The notes beneath the pieces are model-generated. The model did not search any database. It was not told the origin of the DNA and worked only from the letters and a program-made list of their open reading frames with translations. From Haloarcula halophila (GTDB taxonomy: Archaea > Halobacteriota > Halobacteria > Halobacteriales > Haloarculaceae), in the NCBI RefSeq assembly GCF_029278565.1, contig NZ_CP119560.1:186001-250000 (forward strand): 64,000 nucleotides of DNA. Direction: 5' to 3'. The translations under genes were made by a program, and so were the position numbers. Below, piece by piece: positions 34,695 through 43,889 of this stretch (positions are counted from its first letter, which is position 1; each line of letters begins with the position of its first letter).

Positions 34695-35462
34695 TCACTG
34701 TCCTGTGAGATCGACCTGTATCGATTTGGCAGTGCTGAGGACCTGACCCGTGATGTCCTCTTCCAGGTATCGGCCGTTCAGTCGGTCTACCGGGCCACAG
34801 ATGCCCAGCGCAGCGACGCGGTCGACATCGTTGTTCGTCACCGGTGAGGCGACACCCACGATCCCCTCGTACTGTTCTCCTCTGCAGAACGCTACGGTAT
34901 CCTCCCGAACGCCTCGCAACGCGGCCTTGAGCTCGTCGTGTTGGGTTATCGTTGCGCTCGTCGGCTCGACCAGATCAGTCGCTGCGAGGATCTCGTCGAC
35001 GCGTTCGTCGGAGAGCGATGCCAGAATCGCTTTTCCCGGTGCGTTCACGTGTAGCGGGAGTCGCTGCCCCTCGTGAAAGCGGGGTGACCATCCCTCACCA
35101 GCCTCCGCGATGTAGACCGGGACTCCCGAGTTCTCCTCCAGGACGAACAGCACTGTCGTTTCGCCCGAGGCGGCCGCGAGGTTGTCGAGATGTCGGCGTG
35201 CGGACTCGTAGAGCGGCATCGCTGTCCGCGTGCGCGAACCGAGATCGAGGGACCTGAGCGAGGGTTCGTACCGGTCGCCCCGTTTGATCACGTAGCCACG
35301 AGTCCGTAACGTCGAGAGGTGATTGTAAGCGACGCTCTTCGAGACCCCGAGACGATCGGCAAGTGCCGTCACACCCATCGGGTCCGCCGAGTCGACGAGT
35401 GTTTCGAGCAGATCCAGCGACGTTTCCGTCGAGTCGATCGTGTAGCCTGGTGTCTCGCTCAT
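34695..35462 (-). CDS. IclR-family transcription regulator of the sugar region
   Basis: The protein has 255 aa. The winged helix is at residues ~10-70 (SLDLLETLVDSADPMGVTAL, VSKSVAYNHLSTLRTRGYV), followed by the IclR ligand domain (LPLHVNAPGKAILASL, CRGEQYEGIVGVASPV). It stands at the edge of the ABC-sugar/dehydrogenase cluster, downstream of the MDR gene on the same strand. TATA GTTATACC (minus strand, 35488-35495) is directly followed, further upstream, by an 18-bp perfect palindrome, so autoregulation is likely. In haloarchaea IclR proteins control several sugar pathways, often as activators. Confidence 0.9.
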   Translation of the reverse strand: MSETPGYTIDSTETSLDLLETLVDSADPMGVTALADRLGVSKSVAYNHLSTLRTRGYVIKRGDRYEPSLRSLDLGSRTRTAMPLYESARRHLDNLAAASGETTVLFVLEENSGVPVYIAEAGEGWSPRFHEGQRLPLHVNAPGKAILASLSDERVDEILAATDLVEPTSATITQHDELKAALRGVREDTVAFCRGEQYEGIVGVASPVTNNDVDRVAALGICGPVDRLNGRYLEEDITGQVLSTAKSIQVDLTGQ

Positions 35463-35495
35463 ATTTCCTCATCGTACGGTTCCGACCGGTATAAC

Positions 35496-35513
35496 TCTGT
35501 TCTTTAGAACAGA
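35496..35513. promoter_or_regulatory. 18-bp perfect palindrome upstream of iclR
   Basis: TCTGTTCTTTAGAACAGA has 8-bp perfect arms around TT. It abuts the TATA box at 35488-35495 on its upstream side. An 18-base part (35499-35516) recurs at 35610-35627 with 16 of 18 identities. Confidence 0.65.
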
Positions 35514-35609
35514 ACGAGCTTCGAGTGACAACTGTCCACCCCTCGTCTTCATATCATGAATGACTATGTAGAACATGTTTGTACGCAGTATTTGGCGTGA
35601 AATCATATC

Positions 35610-35627
35610 GTTCTTGAGAGCAGAACG
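35610..35627. promoter_or_regulatory. Second copy of the iclR-upstream motif
   Basis: GTTCTTGAGAGCAGAACG matches 35499-35516 at 16 of 18 positions and stands 111 bases further upstream. The spacing is close to a whole number of helical turns (10.6 turns at 10.5 bp), so looping or cooperative binding is possible. A 6-bp stem with a GAGA loop (GGGACC/GGTCCC, 35634-35649) follows. Confidence 0.5.
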
Positions 35628-35731
35628 GGTCCGGGGACCGAGAGGTCCCGGTGACGACTGGGCAGCGTCGCTATCGACTCCCAACCATTGCGAACAGTAG
35701 AGCACCGGCGTGGTGAGCAGAACAGTCCCGC

Positions 35732-36766
35732 TTAGCCGTCGATACCGGGGACGACGACTTTCTTCAGTCCCTCGCCGTTTTCCATGCGGTCGAACGCGGT
35801 GGGGAGGTCGTCGAGCCCGATCCGTTCGGTGATAAGCGTCTCAGCGTCGATACGGCCGTGCTGGAGCAGCGTCACCGCCCGTTCGAAGTCCTCGACGGTG
35901 AGCGAGAACGATCCGCGGTAGTCGACCTCGTCGAAGAAAATGTCGAATGGGCTGACCTCCATCGTCGCCGCTTGGTCGGGTACACCGAACACGAGGGTCG
36001 ACCCGCCCTCTGCGGTCACCGCGTTGGCCTGTTTGATCGTCGGAACCAACCCGATCGCTTCCGCGGCGACGTCGACCTTACCGCCGGCGGCGTCGGGGAT
36101 GGCCGTCTCGGGATCTTCCTCGTCGGGGTCGACGACGATGTCCGCGCCGAGTTCGGCGGCCAGTTCACGCCGCTCGTCGTCGGGTTCGGAGACGACGATA
36201 GGGGCGGCACCGGCGTTGCGGAACGACTGCAACAATAGGAGTCCGATCGGACCCGCGCCGATGATTGCGACGCTATCGCCCGGCGTGAGATCGGTCTGCT
36301 CGACGCCGTGGAGACAACAGGCCAGCGGTTCGGCCAGTGCGGCCCGCTCGAAGGACATGTCACCGATGTCCTCGACGTTGATCGCAGGGACGCGTACGTA
36401 CTCGGCGAACGCGCCGTCGAGGATCGTCTCGCCGGCCCCACCGATGCTCGTGTTGTTCTCACAGAGGTGTGTCTCGCCGCGCTTGCAGTACGAACAGGCG
36501 TTACAGGGGACGGTCGGGTTGATCGCGACGCGGTCGCCGACGTCGAACGTCTCGACCGCCGTCCCGACCTCCGTGATGGTTCCGGCGCTCTCGTGGCCGA
36601 GGACCAGCGGAGTCGGCGCGGCGAACGTCCCATGATACATGTGATAGTCGGTCATGCAGACACTACAGGCACCGACTTGGACGAGGACTTCGTCGGCCTT
36701 CGGCTCGGGACGATCCCGTTCCTGGACTTCGATCTCTCCGACGCCCGTGAGTGTGGTCGCTCGCAT
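35732..36766 (-). CDS. Zinc-dependent MDR dehydrogenase (polyol/threonine DH type), first copy
   Basis: This 344-aa medium-chain dehydrogenase has catalytic zinc ligands at the Cys of CSVCMTD and the His-Glu of LGHESAG, with a Glu in LAEPLACC. Structural zinc is held by four cysteines in CNACSYCKRGETHLC. The NAD site is VAIIGAGPIGLLLLQ. Enzymes of this type oxidise sugar alcohols, threonine or secondary alcohols. It resembles the MDR encoded at 45964, and the two flank the transporter and kinase genes. The divergent ABC transporter starts 348 bp away. Confidence 0.9.
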   Translation of the reverse strand: MRATTLTGVGEIEVQERDRPEPKADEVLVQVGACSVCMTDYHMYHGTFAAPTPLVLGHESAGTITEVGTAVETFDVGDRVAINPTVPCNACSYCKRGETHLCENNTSIGGAGETILDGAFAEYVRVPAINVEDIGDMSFERAALAEPLACCLHGVEQTDLTPGDSVAIIGAGPIGLLLLQSFRNAGAAPIVVSEPDDERRELAAELGADIVVDPDEEDPETAIPDAAGGKVDVAAEAIGLVPTIKQANAVTAEGGSTLVFGVPDQAATMEVSPFDIFFDEVDYRGSFSLTVEDFERAVTLLQHGRIDAETLITERIGLDDLPTAFDRMENGEGLKKVVVPGIDG

Positions 36767-37114
36767 TACTGCCCCTCCACGGTGAGTCCGGTATCTGCGA
36801 TGGTTCGGTGCTGTGTTGAGATGCGTTTCTCTCTGGTCATGATAGCTAGTGGTCGGTCAGACTACCGTCAGTGGCTCGGCGTCGAACCCCGGCGAGTACC
36901 GACACTCGATCAGAGCGACGCCGTGGACCGTTTGGCTGACTTGTGCTGTCGTCCCGTGGCTTCGAACCAACTGTTGACTGACCCTCTATTAAAATCTTTT
37001 CACGGTTCGGCCCGGAACTCCCCGGACTTCGGTCGCTCACAGAGCCGATCAGTGCCGAAGAAGGGGATAGGTTTATTATGCATGAACTTTGTTGCTAAAC
37101 CGAGGCAAGTCAGA
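36767..37114. other. Divergent intergenic region before the sugar ABC operon
   Basis: These 348 bp hold no gene. Two AT-rich promoter candidates are seen: CTATTAAAATC (about 36982-36992), readable for the minus-strand MDR gene, and GGTTTATTATG (37072-37082) for the plus-strand transporter operon. A single TCCGGTA half-site lies near 36790. Confidence 0.5.
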
Positions 37115-38563
37115 ATGACTGAGCGCAACAGGCGGAATTTCATCAAAGCGACAGGTGTCGGACTGCTCGGCGGCCTCGCGGGCTGTACGCGAGGGGGCTC
37201 GAACGGTTCGGGGGACGGATCGAGTAGTGACGGATCGAGTAGCGGCGGTTCGGGCGGTAGCTCGACCGATACCGGAACTGGCTCCGACGGCGATCTCGCT
37301 ATCCCGCTCGAAGAGTACCAGAGCGCCGACATCGATTGGCGACAGTTCGAAGGGTCACAGATCAACATCGGTGCCGTCCAGCACCCGTGGGTGTCGGCGA
37401 TCAAGCCCGCGGTGCCCGTCTTCGAGGAGCTGACCGGCATCGAGGTCGTCTGGAACGTCCTCCCGGAACAGCAGTTCCGGACCAAGCGCCAGACCGATGT
37501 CAGTACTGGAGCCGGCCAGTTCGACATCTTCTACATGGATCAGGTGGTCAACCAGTTCCGCGAGGAAGGCTGGATCCAACCCCTCGACCCGTACTTCAAC
37601 GACAGCAGTCTGTACGACGAGGAGTGGTACCAGCCCGACGACCTCTTCGAGGCGTCGAAGTGGCAGGCCCACGGCGGGGGCTACAGCGACACCTGGACGG
37701 GTATCCCCATCACCGTCGAGGTCCAGACACAGTTCTACCGGACGGACCTCTACGAGAAACACGACCTCGAAGTGGCGGAGACGCTCGAACAGTTCCGCCA
37801 GAACGCGCAGACGATCCACGAAAACGAGTCCGACGTGGTCGGGACGGTCGGTCGCGGCCAGAAGGGGTACGGGATGAACATCTACATCCTGAACACGTTC
37901 CTGCGCGAGTACGGCGCAGAGCTCTGGACCGAGTTCCCGTCCGACTCGGGACTCGACTCCGAGGGCGTCATCCAGGCGGCGGAGTGGTACACCAGCCTGC
38001 TGCAGGACTACGGCCCAGAGGGCGCGTCGACCCAGACGTGGTCCGACGTTCTCGCCACGATGCAGGAGGGACGAGCGGGCCACATCGTCGCCGACGCGAA
38101 CCTGTTCTGGCCGGGTCTGACCGGTGAGGACTCCCAGGTCGGCGACAATATCGGTATCGCGAAAGCACCGAAGCCCGCCGACGGGACGTTCTCGCCGAAC
38201 GCGTTCAACTGGCAGATCTCCACGTCGAAGAACGCCTCGAACTCCGAGCAGGCGTTCCTGTTCATGCTGTGGGCGTCCTCGCAACCGACCAACACCTGGA
38301 TGCACCTCGAAAACGAGGCGGCGTTCTCCGTGCGCCAGTCGGTCTGGGAGAACGACGAGTTCCGCTCGCGGGTGGGGGACGACTTCGCACAGGTCACGCT
38401 CGAATCCCTGCAGGCGGCCGCACCGGACCCGTTCGACCGGAAGTACCCCGAGTGGGGCCAGCGCTACTCCGAGGAACTGCAGCGTGCGATCGCCGGCCAG
38501 AAATCCGCCGAGGAAGCGATGACGCGGGCCGCGGAAGTCGCCGAAGACATCTACAGCAACTAA
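37115..38563 (+). CDS. CUT1-type sugar ABC transporter substrate-binding lipoprotein
   Basis: The protein has 482 aa from the ATG at 37115; an in-frame ATG at 37082 is possible but coincides with the promoter. The Tat signal is NRRNFIK, with lipobox LAGC (Cys at about 22), then a long Ser/Gly linker of the type haloarchaea use to hold binding proteins off the membrane. The mature domain is a type II extracellular binding protein (SBP_bac_1; INIGAVQHPWVSAIKPAVPV). It delivers a sugar or polyol to the two permeases that follow. Confidence 0.9.
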   Translation: MTERNRRNFIKATGVGLLGGLAGCTRGGSNGSGDGSSSDGSSSGGSGGSSTDTGTGSDGDLAIPLEEYQSADIDWRQFEGSQINIGAVQHPWVSAIKPAVPVFEELTGIEVVWNVLPEQQFRTKRQTDVSTGAGQFDIFYMDQVVNQFREEGWIQPLDPYFNDSSLYDEEWYQPDDLFEASKWQAHGGGYSDTWTGIPITVEVQTQFYRTDLYEKHDLEVAETLEQFRQNAQTIHENESDVVGTVGRGQKGYGMNIYILNTFLREYGAELWTEFPSDSGLDSEGVIQAAEWYTSLLQDYGPEGASTQTWSDVLATMQEGRAGHIVADANLFWPGLTGEDSQVGDNIGIAKAPKPADGTFSPNAFNWQISTSKNASNSEQAFLFMLWASSQPTNTWMHLENEAAFSVRQSVWENDEFRSRVGDDFAQVTLESLQAAAPDPFDRKYPEWGQRYSEELQRAIAGQKSAEEAMTRAAEVAEDIYSN

Positions 38564-38605
38564 CGTATCACACCGAGCCAGCATCATGAGAACACTTCGA
38601 AACCC

Positions 38606-39538
38606 ATGAGCACACCAACGCAGACAGAAACGGCGAACCAGACGGCCCTCGGTAGACTCCGGGACCTCTGGAACGACTACCTCCCGTACTGGTTCATGGC
38701 ACCGATGGTGCTGGTGATGGTGATGATCACCTTCTTCCCCGGTGCCTACGACCTCTATCTCAGCGTGATCGCCGAGCCGACGTTCAACGTCTTCGAGGCG
38801 GAGTTCGTCGGCCTCCAGCACTTCGAGACGGCCTTCACCCGGGGCGGCGCGTTCCACTCGTTCGTCATCACGATCACTGTCGTCGTCAGCGCGCTGGCTC
38901 TGGAGACGCTGCTCGGGTTCGTCCTCGCCGCACTCGTCGCGGGGGTCGACTCCGGCCGTATGAAGGGGTTCTACCGTGTGCTGTTCATCATCCCGATGGC
39001 GGTCGCACCCGTCTCGCTGGCGACCATCGGTCGGCTCATGCTGAACAGCGAGATCGGGATCATCCCGTACGTGATCGAGACGGCGACGCCGCTTGCGGCG
39101 CCGAACTTCCTCTCGGAAGTGCCGCTGTTGACGGTGATCCTGTTGGATACGTGGAACTGGACGCCGTTCATGTTCATCATCTTCTACGCCGGCCTCTCGT
39201 CGGTGCCGGATACGCTGGTCGAAGCGTCGCGAGTCGACGGCGCGCCCCTGTGGCGACGGTACGTCCACGTCATCATCCCGTACATGAAGCCCGTGGTGTT
39301 CGTCGCCACCCTCATCCGGCTCATCGACCTGTTCCGTACCTTCGGCGTCGTCTACGGGCTGACCAACGGCGGCCCGGGGACGGCGACCCAGCTCGTGAGT
39401 ATCAACATCTACGAACAGATGTTCATCAACAACCAACTGGGCGTGGCCGCGGCGATCGCCATCGTCTACCTCGTACTCGTGGTGGCACTCTGTAACATCA
39501 TCATCGCGAAGGTCGGCTTCGAGGGGGTGTGGGACTGA
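38606..39538 (+). CDS. Sugar ABC transporter permease (MalF/UgpA type)
   Basis: The protein has 310 aa and six helices. The EAA loop that docks the ATPase is EASRVDGAPLWRRYVHVIIP, and the following FRTFGVVYGLTNGGPGTATQ block is typical of CUT1 permeases. Its stop codon overlaps the next permease's start by one base (TGATG). Confidence 0.92.
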   Translation: MSTPTQTETANQTALGRLRDLWNDYLPYWFMAPMVLVMVMITFFPGAYDLYLSVIAEPTFNVFEAEFVGLQHFETAFTRGGAFHSFVITITVVVSALALETLLGFVLAALVAGVDSGRMKGFYRVLFIIPMAVAPVSLATIGRLMLNSEIGIIPYVIETATPLAAPNFLSEVPLLTVILLDTWNWTPFMFIIFYAGLSSVPDTLVEASRVDGAPLWRRYVHVIIPYMKPVVFVATLIRLIDLFRTFGVVYGLTNGGPGTATQLVSINIYEQMFINNQLGVAAAIAIVYLVLVVALCNIIIAKVGFEGVWD

Positions 39539-40416
39539 TGGCGACCTCCGATCCCGACGCCGCGATCGGCTCGCAGCGACTCGACAAGGAGACGCGGGAG
39601 AGGCTCGTCACGGTCGCTCGCCACACGATCCTCCTGGGATGGTCCTTTGTCGTTCTGTTCCCGCTGTACTGGCTCGTCTCCATGTCGTTGAAGCCGCCGG
39701 GACAGGCAAACTCGCTGCCGCCGGACTGGATCTTCCTGCCGACGGTGTACAACTACATCCAGTTGGTCCAGCAGTCCGATTTCGTCGCCGCCTTCGCCAA
39801 CAGCGTGATGATGGTGTCGGCGTCGGTCGTGATCGTCTTGCTGATCGGCGTGCCCGCGGCGTACGTGCTCTCGCGGTACGACATCCCCATGGAGCGGGAC
39901 GTGCTCGTGTGGATTCTCTCCTCGCGGATGCTCCCGCCCATCGCCGTCGTCATCCCGTTTTTCGTCATCTTCCGGGCGCTGAACCTCTTCGACACCCGGA
40001 TCGGGATGGTGTTGATGTACGTCAGCATCAACCTCTCGCTGGTCGTCTGGGTGATGAAGGCCTTCTTCGACGGCATCCCCGAGACCTTAGAGGAGGCCGC
40101 ACGCGTCGACGGCGCGACGCAGTTCCAGGGCTTCCGGAAGGTGGTCCTGCCCGCAGCGAAACCGGGGATCTTCTCGGTGGCCATCATCAGCTTCATTTTC
40201 GCCTGGATCGAGTTGCTGTTCGGCCTCGTGTTGACGAGCTTCGAAGCGGTGCCGGTGACGCTGTTCGTCTACTCGTTCATCGGCTCTCGATCCATCGAGT
40301 GGTCGCTGCTAGCGGCCGCCTCGACGGCGATGATCGTTCCCGTCGTCGTCTTCCTCGTGGCGGTCAACAAGTATCTCGCCGCCGGACTCAGCTTCGGTGT
40401 GGTGATCAAAGAATGA
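39538..40416 (+). CDS. Sugar ABC transporter permease (MalG/UgpE type)
   Basis: The protein has 292 aa from the ATG at 39538, chosen over a GTG at 39529 because it forms the usual TGATG coupling. It has six helices, the EAA loop EEAARVDGATQFQGFRKVVLP, and the C-terminal YLAAGLSFGVVIKE end found in CUT1 MalG-like proteins. It pairs with the permease encoded at 38606. Confidence 0.92.
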   Translation: MATSDPDAAIGSQRLDKETRERLVTVARHTILLGWSFVVLFPLYWLVSMSLKPPGQANSLPPDWIFLPTVYNYIQLVQQSDFVAAFANSVMMVSASVVIVLLIGVPAAYVLSRYDIPMERDVLVWILSSRMLPPIAVVIPFFVIFRALNLFDTRIGMVLMYVSINLSLVVWVMKAFFDGIPETLEEAARVDGATQFQGFRKVVLPAAKPGIFSVAIISFIFAWIELLFGLVLTSFEAVPVTLFVYSFIGSRSIEWSLLAAASTAMIVPVVVFLVAVNKYLAAGLSFGVVIKE

Positions 40417-40508
40417 GCACGACTCCGGTCGAGGACACGCACTGCTCGCGAACCACGCCCCTGCGGCGGCGGGAAACAGCCGCACAACGGAGGCAACATA
40501 ATGGCTAA
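40413..40508 (+). CDS. Possible 31-codon spacer ORF between permease and ATPase genes
   Basis: An ATG at 40413 overlaps the permease stop (ATGA), and its TAA overlaps the ATPase start, so the frame exactly fills the gap. The product is basic and rich in Arg and Thr, with one Cys and no recognisable domain. It may be a coupling leader or chance; no homology can be claimed. Confidence 0.2.
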   Translation: MSTTPVEDTHCSRTTPLRRRETAAQRRQHNG

Positions 40509-41673
40509 AATCACGGTAGACGACGTCACGAAACGGTTCGGAGAGGGAGACGAGTCAGTCGTCGCAGTCGACGACGTCTCCCTGGACATCAGAGACGGCG
40601 AGTTCGTCGTCTTCGTCGGCCCGTCCGGCAGCGGGAAATCGACGCTCATGCGGATCGTCGCGGGACTGGAAACACAGAGCGAGGGCGACGTGAAGATCGG
40701 CGATACCGTCGTCAACCAACTCGGGCCGCGTGCGCGTGACATCGCGATGGTGTTCCAGAACTACGCGCTGTACCCGAACATGACCGTCGAGGAGAACATG
40801 TCCTTCGGTCTGAAGATGTCGACGGAGCTGTCCGACGACGAGATCGAGGAGACGGTCACCTCGGCGGCCGAGATGATGGACATCGGCGAGTTACTGGATG
40901 ACCGCCCCGGGCAGCTCTCCGGTGGCCAACAACAGCGCGTGGCGCTGGGCCGTGCCATCGTTCGGGACCCGAACGTCTTCCTGATGGACGAACCGCTCTC
41001 GAACCTCGACGCGAAACTCCGGGCGGAGATGCGTACCGAGATCAACCGCCTCCAGAGCGAGTTGGACGTCACGACACTCTATGTCACCCACGACCAGACG
41101 GAGGCGATGACGATGGGTGACCGACTGGTCGTCCTCAACTACGGCGAACTCCAGCAGATCGGGACGCCCCTGGAGTGTTTCTACCGGCCGGCCAACCAGT
41201 TCGTCGCCGGGTTCCTCGGGTCCCCGTCGATGAACTTCTTCGAGGGCCACGTCGAAGGCGGGACCCTGCGTGCCGACGGCTTCGACTTCGATCTGACCGA
41301 GCGGATGCAGACCTCGGTCGACGACCGGAGTTCACTGGTGCTGGGTGCCAGGCCGGAAGATATCGTGCTCCACGACGAACCCACCGGCGGCCACGAGTTC
41401 GTGGCAGAAGTCGACGTCGTGGAACCGATGGGGAGTATCTCGTACGTCTACCTGCGTGCCGTCCAGCAAGACCGCGAACAGACGTTCATCGTCGAGACGG
41501 ACGGCCAACGCCTGATCAAGGAAGGGGCGGAGGTCTACATCGAGATCCCCGACGAAGACGTCCATCTCTTCGATGCGAACACCGGTGTGACGATCCACCA
41601 GCGGAAACTCGACGCCGATATCGAGTTCGCCCTCGAAGAAGGCATTCAGACCGCCGACAGTTCCGCGGACTGA
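40501..41673 (+). CDS. Sugar ABC transporter ATPase (MalK/UgpC type)
   Basis: This 390-aa protein has Walker A VGPSGSGKSTL, the Q-loop MVFQNYALYPNM, the signature LSGGQQQRVALGRAI, Walker B VFLMDEPLSNLDAKLR and the switch VTHDQTEAM. The C-terminal ~150 residues form the OB-fold regulatory domain usual in MalK (LVLGARPEDI). It energises the CUT1 transporter and is probably co-transcribed with the aldolase and kinase genes that follow. Confidence 0.93.
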   Translation: MAKITVDDVTKRFGEGDESVVAVDDVSLDIRDGEFVVFVGPSGSGKSTLMRIVAGLETQSEGDVKIGDTVVNQLGPRARDIAMVFQNYALYPNMTVEENMSFGLKMSTELSDDEIEETVTSAAEMMDIGELLDDRPGQLSGGQQQRVALGRAIVRDPNVFLMDEPLSNLDAKLRAEMRTEINRLQSELDVTTLYVTHDQTEAMTMGDRLVVLNYGELQQIGTPLECFYRPANQFVAGFLGSPSMNFFEGHVEGGTLRADGFDFDLTERMQTSVDDRSSLVLGARPEDIVLHDEPTGGHEFVAEVDVVEPMGSISYVYLRAVQQDREQTFIVETDGQRLIKEGAEVYIEIPDEDVHLFDANTGVTIHQRKLDADIEFALEEGIQTADSSAD

Positions 41674-41727
41674 GCACCGACGGGCAGTCACACCCACACA
41701 GCAACTATCTACGCACAAACAACGCCA

Positions 41728-42378
41728 ATGACACAGAATATCCCCCACTACGAGACACGTAACGCAATCTGCGAGTACGGACGGAGCCTGCTCGAAGACG
41801 ACCTGACGACCGGGACCGGCGGCAACCTCAGTGCCCGCCTCGACGAGGACCATATCGCGATCAGCCCCTCCGGAGTCCCCTACGAGGAGATCGCCCCCCC
41901 GGACGTGCCAGTCGTCCGTACCGACGGGACCGTCGTCGAGGGGGAGATCGATCCGTCGACGGAACTGCCGATGCACCTGGAAGTGTACGAACAGCGACCG
42001 GACGTCGGTGGCGTCGTCCACACCCACTCGCCGTACGCGACGACGTTTGCCTCGCTCGGCGAGGCGATTCCGGCCTCACACTACCTGCTCGCCTTTACCG
42101 GCACCGAGGTGCCCGTCGCCGAGTACGAGACACACGCGACCCAGGACCTCGGCGACGCAGCCGTCGAGGCCCTCGGTGACTCGTACAACGCGACGCTCCT
42201 GCGTAACCACGGCGTGTTGACCGCCGACGACTCGCTGGAGGACGCCTACACCGTGGCGCTGATGGTCGAGTACTGTGCGCGCATCCACCACCAGGCGCGT
42301 GCGATCGGCGATCCGGAGATCCTGCCCGACGAAGAGATCGATCGGCTCCGCGGGAAACTCGACAGCTACGGACAGTGA
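41728..42378 (+). CDS. Class II (zinc) aldolase, fuculose/rhamnulose-1-phosphate type
   Basis: This 216-aa FucA/AraD-family protein has the N-terminal phosphate-binding GTGGNLSARL and ISPSGVPYEEI. The catalytic Glu is in STELPMHLEVY. Zinc ligands are in VVHTHSPYATTF and in LLRNHGVLT. It would split a ketose-1-phosphate into DHAP and an aldehyde (lactaldehyde or glyceraldehyde). It lies 54 bases after the transporter ATPase and 4 bases before the kinase, so it is in the same operon. Confidence 0.9.
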   Translation: MTQNIPHYETRNAICEYGRSLLEDDLTTGTGGNLSARLDEDHIAISPSGVPYEEIAPPDVPVVRTDGTVVEGEIDPSTELPMHLEVYEQRPDVGGVVHTHSPYATTFASLGEAIPASHYLLAFTGTEVPVAEYETHATQDLGDAAVEALGDSYNATLLRNHGVLTADDSLEDAYTVALMVEYCARIHHQARAIGDPEILPDEEIDRLRGKLDSYGQ

Positions 42379-42382
42379 CCCC

Positions 42383-43843
42383 ATGAACCACGTCGCCATC
42401 GATATCGGTGCCAGCGGCGGCACTGTGTATCTCGGGAGCGTGACGCCGACTGCCTTCGATGTCAGGGAGGTCCACCGGTTCGACAACCGCCCGGTCGAAC
42501 GGGACGGCCGGTACGTCTGGGACCTCTCGGCGCTCCGTGAGCGGATCGTCGAGGGGATCGAGATCGCGGCCGAACAGGCAGACGGTATCGATACCGTCGG
42601 CGTCGACACGTGGGGACTCGACTTCGGCCTCCTCTCGGACGGTTCGGTCCTCCGAGATCCGGTCTCCTACCGGGACCCGGACGCGACGGCGACTCGGGAG
42701 GAGCTGTTCGACGCGGTCGGCAAACGCCGGCTCTTCGAGGCGACCGGCATCACCAACTGGAACACGCCGAACACGCTCTGGCAACTCCACACGCTCGCTG
42801 AGCGCGAACCGGAACTGCTCGAACGGGCCGACAGTCTGTTGATGATGCCCCAGCTCCTGACGACGCTGCTCGGCGGCCGACAAGCCGGCGAGGTGACGGT
42901 GGCCTCGACCACCCAGATGGTCGACCCGAGCGAGCGGTCGTGGGCGACGGGCCTGCTCGAGGAGCTGTCGCTGCCGACGGAGATCCTCCCGCCGCTCGAG
43001 GAACCCGGTCAGCGACTGGGACCGATCGCCGACGACGTGGCCGAGCGCATCTCGGCGACGCCCGAACTCGTCACGCCGGCCAGCCACGACACGGCGGCGG
43101 CCGTCGCGGGCCTCCCGCTGGACGGGGACGCCGCCTTCCTCAACACTGGGTCGTGGTTCATCCTCGGCGTCGAACGCGACGAGCCGATCCGGTCCGACGC
43201 GGGCTTCGAACACGCCGTCTCGAACGAACTCGGCGTCGACGGGACCGTTCGCCTCCTGCAGAACGTCAACGGGTTCTTCCTGCTCGAAGAGTGCCGCGAG
43301 GCGTGGCGGGCGGCGGGCGAGCCGGTCGCGTACGACCACCTGCTGGATGCCGCCCGGAACGCCCCCCCGCGGGCCGCGCTGGTCGACCCGGACGCCGAGG
43401 CGTTCGGTATCGACGCGCCGATGCCCGACCAAATCCGGGAGTACTGCCGCCGGACCGACCAGCCGGTACCGACCGGCCAGGGCGGTATCGTCCGCTGTCT
43501 CCTCGACAGTCTGGTGACGAAGACGGCACTGGAACTGGAGGGACTCGCCGCCGTCGTCGACGATCCGCCGTCCAGCATCAATCTCGGCGGCGGTGGCGTC
43601 CGGAACGAACTGTTCTGTCGACTGCTCGCCGACGCGACCGACCGCCCGGTCGTCGCCGGGCCGGTCGAGGCGACAGCCATCGGGAACCTACTGACCCAGG
43701 CACTCGCTGTCGACACTGTGCCTGATCTCGCGGCGGGTCGCCGACTCGTCGAGTCGGCCTTCGAGACGACGCGGTACGAGCCCACAGACACCGACGGGTG
43801 GGATCGTGCGAAAACACGGATGACCGACCTCCCGTCGGCGTAA
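42383..43843 (+). CDS. rhaB: FGGY kinase, rhamnulokinase-like
   Basis: The protein has 486 aa from the ATG at 42383. The N-terminal phosphate loop is VAIDIGASGGTVYLG. The RhaB-like segment is HRFDNRPVERDGRYVWDLSAL, then DTWGLDFGLL with the catalytic Asp. It ends with the FGGY-type SINLGGGGVRNELFC motif and an ATP site. It phosphorylates a ketose, probably at C1, supplying the aldolase encoded 4 bases upstream. No matching ketol isomerase is seen in the window. The two polyol-dehydrogenase-like MDR genes could instead make the ketose. Rhamnulose is the closest substrate class, not proven. Confidence 0.83.
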   Translation: MNHVAIDIGASGGTVYLGSVTPTAFDVREVHRFDNRPVERDGRYVWDLSALRERIVEGIEIAAEQADGIDTVGVDTWGLDFGLLSDGSVLRDPVSYRDPDATATREELFDAVGKRRLFEATGITNWNTPNTLWQLHTLAEREPELLERADSLLMMPQLLTTLLGGRQAGEVTVASTTQMVDPSERSWATGLLEELSLPTEILPPLEEPGQRLGPIADDVAERISATPELVTPASHDTAAAVAGLPLDGDAAFLNTGSWFILGVERDEPIRSDAGFEHAVSNELGVDGTVRLLQNVNGFFLLEECREAWRAAGEPVAYDHLLDAARNAPPRAALVDPDAEAFGIDAPMPDQIREYCRRTDQPVPTGQGGIVRCLLDSLVTKTALELEGLAAVVDDPPSSINLGGGGVRNELFCRLLADATDRPVVAGPVEATAIGNLLTQALAVDTVPDLAAGRRLVESAFETTRYEPTDTDGWDRAKTRMTDLPSA

Positions 43844-43889
43844 CTCCGCAGCGTCTTTCTCCGCCCTCGAAACGTAACTATCCGATCCG

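Noticed and set aside
35469-35705. 78-codon minus-strand frame between the MDR and iclR genes
   Set aside because: It runs through the duplicated operator motif, which accounts for its repeated peptide, and it covers the iclR promoter.
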